NCBI RefSeq assembly: GCF_900101965.1
Contig: NZ_FNAP01000007.1
Span: forward strand, 62,001 to 126,000
Direction of reading: 5' to 3'
DNA from: Rhodospira trueperi
GTDB lineage: Bacteria; Pseudomonadota; Alphaproteobacteria; Rhodospirillales; Rhodospirillaceae
Length of the DNA stretch: 64,000 bases
A program made the position numbers and the translations under genes. Every line of letters starts with the position of its first letter. Within the stretch, counting starts at the first letter, position 1. Below the pieces are notes generated by a model. That model was not told where the DNA came from. It was given only the letters and a program-made list of their open reading frames with translations, and ran no database searches. Positions 58,069 to 64,000 of this stretch are shown piece after piece.

Positions 58069-59141
58069 GTTCTAATCAACGACAATCGGACAGCATGAGG
58101 ACGGGACAGCCGATGCCAAATCATCTCGCGGGGGCTCGCATTCTGGTGGCGGGCGGCGCATCCCTGGTCGGCAGTCATCTCACGCGCGCGCTGCTGGAGC
58201 GGAACGTCGCAGAGGTGATTATTTTCGATCCGGTGGCCTTCGACGCCCAGGACTCGCTGGGTGATCTCAAACAGGACCCGCGCGTGCGCATGGTCAAGGG
58301 CGACCTGACCCGCCTGCCGCAGATCATCGACCATATGGACGGGGTCACCCGGGCCGTCAATCTGGCGGCGTTCATGACCATCGGCGTCTCGCGCGATCCC
58401 TCGGCTGCCCTGGAACTGAACATCCAGGGCCACCTTAATTTCCTTGAGGCGGCCCGCATGTGCGGTGTCGGCAAGGTCGTGCTGGCCTCCTCGAACGGCG
58501 TCTATGGATACGGGATCGGTGGCGCCGTCGCCGAAGACGAACCGCATCACCACAACGGCATCCCGCCGGCTGCGGCGATCTATGGCAGTTCGAAGATCAT
58601 CGGCGAGCATCTGTGCCGGATGTGGAAGTCCAAATACGGGCTGGACTACCTCGTGTTGCGGTTTTCGACGGTTTACGGGGAAGGTCAGCACTATCGCGCG
58701 GCCAACGCCTTGTACATCATCGAGACATTTGACCGTCTGATGGCTGGCCAGCCGCCGCAGCTGTTCGGCGACGGCAGCGAAAGCAAGGATTTCGTCTATG
58801 CCGGCGATGTGGCAACTGCCCTGTGCCTTGCGCTTGATGGCGACCAGACCGACGAGATCGTCAACACCTCGGGCGGTCAGGGCATTTCGACCAAAGACTT
58901 GGTCGACATGGTCTGCCGTGTGGCCGGCCGCCGAATCGACCCGGAATACGTAACCGAAAGCGGCCGCGTCCGTCTGCCCACCGGTCCCGGCCTGCACTTC
59001 ACCAACGCCCGGGCCAAAGAGGTGCTCGGGTGGGAGCCCCGGATGCCCCTCGAAGAGGGGATTCGGCGGCTCCTCAAGGATCACGTCCAGCGCAAGGGGC
59101 TCGACCCCGCGACCGTGCCGGACGCGACCCTCAAGGCATGA
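58065..59141 (+). CDS. NAD-dependent epimerase/dehydratase (extended SDR)
   Basis: 358 aa from the ATG that overlaps the preceding stop (ATGA); ATGs at 58095 and 58113 are possible starts. Extended-SDR motifs: ILVAGGASLVGSHLTRALL, ASSNGVYGYG, YGSSKIIGEHL (YxxxK) and FVYAGDVATAL. UDP-glucose epimerase-like sequence, but its place in a carboxylate catabolic operon argues for a free-metabolite substrate. No exact function can be given. Confidence 0.85.
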   Translation: MSSNQRQSDSMRTGQPMPNHLAGARILVAGGASLVGSHLTRALLERNVAEVIIFDPVAFDAQDSLGDLKQDPRVRMVKGDLTRLPQIIDHMDGVTRAVNLAAFMTIGVSRDPSAALELNIQGHLNFLEAARMCGVGKVVLASSNGVYGYGIGGAVAEDEPHHHNGIPPAAAIYGSSKIIGEHLCRMWKSKYGLDYLVLRFSTVYGEGQHYRAANALYIIETFDRLMAGQPPQLFGDGSESKDFVYAGDVATALCLALDGDQTDEIVNTSGGQGISTKDLVDMVCRVAGRRIDPEYVTESGRVRLPTGPGLHFTNARAKEVLGWEPRMPLEEGIRRLLKDHVQRKGLDPATVPDATLKA

Positions 59142-59180
59142 GTTGGACACGCGTCAAACACAATAGGGAGGAATAGACCC

Positions 59181-60128
59181 ATGCGTACAATCCGCACCGC
59201 CTTGCTGACCACCGTGGCGGCGATTGCCTTCGGGACGACCGCCCATGCGGAATGGCCGGAACAGACCGTCAACCTCATCGTCTCCTACAGCCCGGGCGGC
59301 GGCACGGACACCACCGCGCGCACGCTCGCCCCGCTGCTGGAAGAGGAACTCGGCACCGACGTCGTTGTCGTCAATCGGCCGGGCGCCGGCGGCGAAACCG
59401 GCCATACGGCCATCGCCACGGCCGAGCCGGACGGCTACACCATGGGCATTCTGAACATCCCACCGGCGATCACGATCCCGATCACCCGGGACGCCCGCTT
59501 CACGCTGGAGGACTTCACCCCCCTGGGCAATCTGATCCAGGACCCGTCGGCCTTTTCGGTGGCCAACGACAGCCCGTTCGACTCCCTGGCCGACTTGGTG
59601 GCTTACGCGAAGGAAAACCCGGCCTCGGTGACCGTGGCCATCACGGGCGTGGGCACGGACGACCACCTCGCCGTGGTCTACTTCGAGCAGGCCGCCGGCA
59701 TCGACCTGACCCCGGTGCCGTTCCCGGGCTCGGGTCCGGCCCGCATCGCGCTGATGGGCGGGCACGTGTCGATGGCCGCCATCAACCTGGGCGGCATGAT
59801 GCCGTACACCGACAAGGTGCGCATCCTGGCGCACCTGGGCGACGAGCGCACGGACCTTGCCCCGGACGTTCCGACCGTCAAGGAATCCGGCTGGGACGTC
59901 AGTATGAAGTCTGAGCGCGGCATCGTCTTCCCGGCCGGCGTGCCGCAGGAGGTCGTCGACAAGGCGGCCGCGGCGGTCGAGCGCGCGGCGACGTCCGACG
60001 CCTGGAAGGCCAAGCTCAACGAGCAGTTCACGGTCTTCAACTACATGGACGCCGATGCGTTCGCCGCGCATCTGTCGGATCTCGATACGTCCTATCGCGC
60101 GCTGTGGGACGAGAACCCCTGGCAGTAA
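59181..60128 (+). CDS. tctC: Tripartite tricarboxylate transporter substrate-binding protein
   Basis: 315 aa, signal peptide ending AHA-EW, AGGGAGG ribosome site. TctC/Bug family: QTVNLIVSYSPGGGTDTTAR, NRPGAGGETGHTAIA, PTVKESGWDV. Binds a carboxylate in the periplasm for the TctAB membrane carrier encoded next. Ligand type in this family ranges from citrate and tricarballylate to aromatic acids. Confidence 0.93.
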   Translation: MRTIRTALLTTVAAIAFGTTAHAEWPEQTVNLIVSYSPGGGTDTTARTLAPLLEEELGTDVVVVNRPGAGGETGHTAIATAEPDGYTMGILNIPPAITIPITRDARFTLEDFTPLGNLIQDPSAFSVANDSPFDSLADLVAYAKENPASVTVAITGVGTDDHLAVVYFEQAAGIDLTPVPFPGSGPARIALMGGHVSMAAINLGGMMPYTDKVRILAHLGDERTDLAPDVPTVKESGWDVSMKSERGIVFPAGVPQEVVDKAAAAVERAATSDAWKAKLNEQFTVFNYMDADAFAAHLSDLDTSYRALWDENPWQ

Positions 60129-60210
60129 CATCGGTTTAAGCCATGATGGCGGGCGCCCGACACTGCAGGCGCCTGCCGCTGGTTTCGGTCCATTCGCGCG
60201 CGAGGTCCCC

Positions 60211-60684
60211 ATGCGACCGGATCTCCTGACATACCTCGGGGTCGCGGCCCTGGGCGGCTATGCCATGGTCGAAGGCCTGCGGCTGGGCGGATCATCGGGT
60301 ATGTTCCCCGCCGCCCTTGGCATTGTCCTGGCCACGGCGGCCGTCATCGGCCTGGTTCGCGCATGGCGCATGTCCTTGCCGAAGCCGGCCGGACCCGACG
60401 CCGGGACTGACACGGGGGGCACGGACGACACGCACCCCAGCCTACACCCCGGCCGGGTCCAGGTCGTCGGACTGCTGTTGCTGGCCGGTTACGTCATGGC
60501 GGCGGAACACGTGGGCTTGCTGACGGGCGCGCTGCTGTTCATGCCGCTTCTGGCCTGGATCGGCGGGCACGAACGGCGTTTGCAGCGTCTGCTGCCCGTC
60601 ACCGTCCTTTTTGTCGGCGCGATGTACGTTGTCTTCTCGCTCCTCCTGCGGCTGCCTTTGCCGCAGGATGTGATCTTCGGATAG
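60211..60684 (+). CDS. tctB: Tripartite tricarboxylate transporter small membrane subunit
   Basis: 157 aa, four membrane segments, ATG at 60211 after GAGGTCCCC; the longer frame from 60055 overlaps tctC. Small subunit of the TTT carrier: YLGVAALGGYAMVEGLRLG, VVGLLLLAGYVMAAEHVGLL. Followed after seven bases by tctA. Confidence 0.88.
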   Translation: MRPDLLTYLGVAALGGYAMVEGLRLGGSSGMFPAALGIVLATAAVIGLVRAWRMSLPKPAGPDAGTDTGGTDDTHPSLHPGRVQVVGLLLLAGYVMAAEHVGLLTGALLFMPLLAWIGGHERRLQRLLPVTVLFVGAMYVVFSLLLRLPLPQDVIFG

Positions 60685-60691
60685 GCCCCTC

Positions 60692-62191
60692 ATGGACCTG
60701 CTTTTCGCCGCCCTCCCGCTGGTCCTGGACCCCGTCGTCGTGCTGTCGATGGCGGCGGGTGTGATCGCCGGGATCGTGCTCGGGGCGTTGCCCGGCCTGA
60801 CCGCCACCCTCGGAATCGCTGTTCTGCTGCCGTTCACCTACGGCATGCCGCCCATCCATGCCCTGGCCCTGATGGCCGGCATCTACAACGGCGCCATGTA
60901 CGGCGGCGCAATCCCGGCCATCCTCGTCGGCATCCCCGGCACGCCATCGGGCGTTGCGACCACCTTCGACGGGGTCCCCATGGCCCGCGCGGGCCAGGCG
61001 CGGCTGGCATTGCAGGTGGCGCTGGTTTCCTCGGTGATCGGCGCGATCCTGAGCGCCGTCGCCCTGATCATGGTGGCGCCGCTGCTGATCCGCTTCGCGC
61101 TCCAGTTCGGGCCGGCCGAGTACTTCTGGGTCGCCGTGTTCGGCCTTGTCTCGATCGCCGTCCTGATGTCGGGAGACCCCATCAAAGGGCTGGCGTCCGC
61201 CGTGATCGGCGTCCTGGTAGGGCTGATCGGCATCGACCAAATCAGCGGCCAGGAACGGCTGACGTTCGGCCTGGATGCCCTGGTCGGTGGCGTCAACCTC
61301 ATCATCCTGCTGACCGGGCTGTATGCCATCCCGCCAGCCCTCGACTTGCTGCTGGATGCCCGCCGCCGGGCCGCCGCCCCGGACTCGGCGGGCGCGGTCG
61401 ACGCCCGTGCCGGTCCGGCGCTGTCCCTGTCCCTGACCGCGCGCCTGGTGCCGACCTGGCTGCGGTCCGGCGTGCTCGGCGTCATCATCGGCATCATTCC
61501 CGGTGCCGGGGGGAACCTCGCCAGCTTCCTGTCCTGGACCCAGGAACGGCGTTGGGTACGCCACGACAACCGCTTCGGCGAGGGCGACCCGCGCGGCGTC
61601 GCCGCCTCGGAATGCGGCAACAACGCCGACAACGCGGCCGCCATGATCCCCGCCCTGACGCTCGGCGTGCCCGGAAACTCGGTGGCCGCCATGATCCTGG
61701 GCGGCCTGATGATCCACGGCCTGCAGCCCGGCCCGGCGCTGTTCCGCAACAACCCCGAGGTCGTCTACGGCTTCATGTGGGAGATGCTGCTGACCGCGCC
61801 GTTGATGCTGCTGATCGGCGCGATGGGCGCCGGCCTGTTCGCGCGCGCGATGCGGATCCCGCCGGCCCTGATGGCGCCCATGATCCTGGTGGTCACCACC
61901 GTCGGGGCCTTCGCCGCCCAGAACGCCATCGAGGATGTCTGGATCATGTGGGCCTTTGGCGTGTTGGGCGTTTTGTTGACACGGAGCGGATTTCCGTTGG
62001 CTCCGATCATCATTGGCGCCATCCTGGGGCCGATGGCGGAAGCCAATTTCCGTCGCGCGGTCCTGTTGATGAACATGGACGAGACCATTTTCGTCGGTTC
62101 GCCCATCACTTGGGCGCTGATCGCCATGACCGCGGCCGCCATTCTCGTTCCCCTGGTGCGTCGCTGGCGCGGCAGGCAGGGAACACAATGA
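60692..62191 (+). CDS. tctA: Tripartite tricarboxylate transporter large membrane subunit
   Basis: 499 aa, about twelve membrane segments. TctA hallmarks: GVIAGIVLGALPGLTATLGI, YNGAMYGGAIPAILVGIPGT, and GIIPGAGGNLASFLSW. Symporter channel driven by an ion gradient. The full TctCBA set imports a carboxylate that the ligase encoded next may activate with CoA. Confidence 0.93.
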   Translation: MDLLFAALPLVLDPVVVLSMAAGVIAGIVLGALPGLTATLGIAVLLPFTYGMPPIHALALMAGIYNGAMYGGAIPAILVGIPGTPSGVATTFDGVPMARAGQARLALQVALVSSVIGAILSAVALIMVAPLLIRFALQFGPAEYFWVAVFGLVSIAVLMSGDPIKGLASAVIGVLVGLIGIDQISGQERLTFGLDALVGGVNLIILLTGLYAIPPALDLLLDARRRAAAPDSAGAVDARAGPALSLSLTARLVPTWLRSGVLGVIIGIIPGAGGNLASFLSWTQERRWVRHDNRFGEGDPRGVAASECGNNADNAAAMIPALTLGVPGNSVAAMILGGLMIHGLQPGPALFRNNPEVVYGFMWEMLLTAPLMLLIGAMGAGLFARAMRIPPALMAPMILVVTTVGAFAAQNAIEDVWIMWAFGVLGVLLTRSGFPLAPIIIGAILGPMAEANFRRAVLLMNMDETIFVGSPITWALIAMTAAAILVPLVRRWRGRQGTQ

Positions 62192-62243
62192 TGCCCGACG
62201 CGCGCGCTCTTTCCCGGGACGCCACCGAAGAGGACCTCCGCCG

Positions 62244-63536
62244 ATGCAACTGACCGGACTCATGCATGGCGCGCGGTTGCTGCGCTACGTGGACTTTCCC
62301 GTGACCGAGGTGCTGGGCCCCGGCGCCAGCGAGGACGAGATCCAGGACCTGCTGGCCCGACACGGCACCATCTTCGTCAAGCCGATCTTCAAGGGCGGCG
62401 TGGGACGCAAGGGCAAGGCCGGCCTGGTCGGGCAGGCGCGCGACCTGAAGACCGCGCTGGCGGAGAAGGAGCGCCTGTACTTCGCCGAGCACCGCCATGG
62501 CACGACCCTGGCCAAGGCCAACGGCGTGACCTTCGAGGGCGCGGTGCCGGCCGAGCACGAGGTCTACTTCTCGATCACCGACGACACCCGCTACCGGGCG
62601 CCGACCGTGACCATCACCCACAAGGGCGGCGTCGAGATCGAGGAACTGAACAAGGGCGAGCTGGCCACCATCCCGTTCGAGGCGCTGACCGGCCTGAAGG
62701 CGTTCGTGGTGGCCAACGCGCTGTCCGACCTGGGCGCGCCGCGCGAGATCATCTCGCCGCTGGTGCAGCATCTGCCCAAGCTGTGGGACCTGTTCCACCA
62801 CTACGGCATGACGACGCTGGAACTAAACCCGATCCGCCTGCGGCCGCAACCGGGCGGGCGCCTGCTGCCGGTCGCCTGCGATTTCAAGGCCGGCTTCGAC
62901 CGCGACGACCCGCGCATGGCGCGCCTTGGCCTGCCCGCGCACCTGTTTGCCGGCGACGTCTCGGAGTTCGAGCATGAGGTGAACCAGCTCCGCACCTACC
63001 AGGGTCAGTCCGACGTGTTCGTCATCAATCCCAACGGCACCATTCTCGCGCCCACCTTCGGCGGCGGCGCCAACAGCCTGGTGACCGAGGTGCTGGGCGA
63101 GGCGGCCATTATCTCGTCGGACTTCGGCGGCAACCCGCCCTACGAGAAGATGAAGGACGTGGCGCGCATTTGCTATCGCCACTTCCTGCCGCAGACCAAC
63201 GTGCTGTTCATCATCGGCGGCAAGGCCAACAACACCGACATCCACGAGACCTTCCGCGCCATGGGCGACGCCCTGCGGGAGTTCTTCGCCGAGCGCGGGC
63301 CGACGCCGCTGCACGTGGTGGTCGGGCGCGGCGGCCCCAACCTGATCCGGGGCTTCGGCACCCTGGCCGAGACCTGCGACGCGCTGGGGCTGCCGTACCG
63401 CTTCTTCGGCTTCGACAGCGCCATCAGCGAGGTCGTGGCCTACGCCCGCAAGGTGGACGCGTGGATGACGGCCGGCGGCCGCGACGTGGTGGCCCGGCAC
63501 ATGGGCATCAGACCCAATCTCGAAACAAGCGCCTGA
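62244..63536 (+). CDS. ATP-citrate lyase / succinyl-CoA ligase-like subunit (ATP-grasp plus citrate-binding-like domain)
   Basis: 430 aa. N-terminal ATP-grasp_2 domain (about 1-230: IFVKPIFKGGVGRKGKAGLV, TTLELNPIRL) and C-terminal ligase domain (about 245-425: LAPTFGGGANSLVTEVLGE, NVLFIIGGKANNTDIHETFR) resembling the citrate-binding domain of ATP-citrate lyase. This is the ADP- or ATP-dependent acyl-CoA ligase fold (SucC, AclB, CcsB branch). Follows the TctCBA transporter by 52 bp, so it probably activates the imported carboxylate. The partner CoA-binding subunit starts 15 bp later. Confidence 0.82.
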   Translation: MQLTGLMHGARLLRYVDFPVTEVLGPGASEDEIQDLLARHGTIFVKPIFKGGVGRKGKAGLVGQARDLKTALAEKERLYFAEHRHGTTLAKANGVTFEGAVPAEHEVYFSITDDTRYRAPTVTITHKGGVEIEELNKGELATIPFEALTGLKAFVVANALSDLGAPREIISPLVQHLPKLWDLFHHYGMTTLELNPIRLRPQPGGRLLPVACDFKAGFDRDDPRMARLGLPAHLFAGDVSEFEHEVNQLRTYQGQSDVFVINPNGTILAPTFGGGANSLVTEVLGEAAIISSDFGGNPPYEKMKDVARICYRHFLPQTNVLFIIGGKANNTDIHETFRAMGDALREFFAERGPTPLHVVVGRGGPNLIRGFGTLAETCDALGLPYRFFGFDSAISEVVAYARKVDAWMTAGGRDVVARHMGIRPNLETSA

Positions 63537-63550
63537 TAGGGAGACGCAGC

Positions 63551-64000
63551 ATGTATCGTCAGGGCATCGAGGGGGTCAACTACTACCTCGGCATCCGGTC
63601 CCTGGAGCAGGTGGCGTCGCGGTCGGACCGGGTCTGCGTGCTCAACATCCTGGGCAACGAATCCCGCACCGTGACGCCGACCAGCCACGCCTTCTCCGGC
63701 GGCAACGTGGTGTTCGGCACCGCGCCGGGACGCGGCTCCCAGGTTCTGGAAACGCCGATCGGCGACATCCCGGTCTACAACAACGTCCGCGAGGGCCTGA
63801 ACGCCGGCCACACCTTCAACACCGGCGTGGTCTACCTGCCGCCAGCGGGTGTTCGTGATGGCGTGGCCGAACTGGTGCGGGTCAACCCGGCGTTGGAGAA
63901 GATCATCATCATCACAGAGAAGGTCGCGGTTCACGACGCGCGCGAGATCCGGGCCATGGCCCAGGCCAACGGGGTGGACGTGATCGGCGGCAACTGCCTG
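63551..64000 (+). CDS. CoA-binding/ligase subunit, ATP-citrate lyase-like (partial, cut by window end)
   Basis: 150 codons to the window edge without a stop. AGGGAG precedes the ATG. Sequence such as GIEGVNYYLGIRSLEQVASR, TPTSHAFSGGNVVFGTAPGR and IITEKVAVHDAREIRAMAQA, ending near VDVIGGNCL, follows the CoA-binding domain of the succinyl-CoA ligase alpha / ATP-citrate lyase family (compare IGPNCPG in SucD). Pairs with the preceding gene to form a two-subunit acyl-CoA ligase or lyase; the catalytic histidine would lie beyond the edge. Confidence 0.75.
   Translation, partial: MYRQGIEGVNYYLGIRSLEQVASRSDRVCVLNILGNESRTVTPTSHAFSGGNVVFGTAPGRGSQVLETPIGDIPVYNNVREGLNAGHTFNTGVVYLPPAGVRDGVAELVRVNPALEKIIIITEKVAVHDAREIRAMAQANGVDVIGGNCL

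Overview
The window is GC-rich DNA from an alphaproteobacterium. The clearest marker is a nepR-ecfG pair (anti-sigma factor plus EcfG-type ECF sigma factor), a general stress system confined to Alphaproteobacteria. A type II DMSO-reductase-family molybdoenzyme, a metK-linked glycine-betaine synthesis gene and many ABC/TTT transporters suggest a metabolically versatile, salt-adapted bacterium, perhaps of the Rhodospirillales; the genus is inference only. No tRNA, rRNA, phage, IS element or CRISPR array was recognised.

Layout. 1-2.1 kb (minus): ModA-like lipoprotein coupled to a PAS sensor cut by the window edge. 2.7-6.8 kb (minus): complete ABC sugar importer (binding protein, two permeases, ATPase). 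7-9 kb (minus): queH and metY. 9.5-16.3 kb (minus): molybdoenzyme operon alpha-beta-TorD chaperone-gamma, then Mrp-type NTPase and DUF2478 protein; divergent from it, 16.5-19.7 kb (plus), a hybrid histidine kinase and OmpR-family regulator. 20.2-23.1 kb (plus): metK and a fused glycine/sarcosine and dimethylglycine methyltransferase, which together supply SAM and make glycine betaine. 23.2-25.2 kb (minus): SLC13 transporter whose 3' end runs into a 94-base C/G tract.

25-41 kb is a general stress response island: DUF2267, UspA, PLD-VTT fusion, endonuclease-like EEP protein, ATP-grasp/GATase/CBS genes, fumC, psiE, nepR-ecfG, ExoD, HdeD-like, DUF1328, DUF1523, small envelope proteins and an OmpA-like protein. 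Six sequences matching the EcfG promoter GGAAC-N16/17-CGTT lie in intergenic positions in front of these genes, so the sigma factor probably controls its own neighbourhood. 41-44 kb: CaCA antiporter, lipid kinase, metallophosphoesterase, and a relic of a GntP permease.

44.4-64 kb is catabolic: DUF779 plus aldehyde dehydrogenase; a polyamine-type ABC importer with an SDR dehydrogenase, divergent from an APH-type kinase and a class III PLP enzyme (a kinase/phospho-lyase pair suggestive of amino-alcohol breakdown); a DeoR regulator divergent from a cysteine hydrolase; and a GntR regulator divergent from aldehyde dehydrogenase, epimerase, TctCBA transporter and a two-subunit ATP-citrate-lyase/succinyl-CoA-ligase-like enzyme that runs off the window. 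A mosaic hairpin repeat occurs at about 2.5, 37.7 and 55.7 kb, always between genes.
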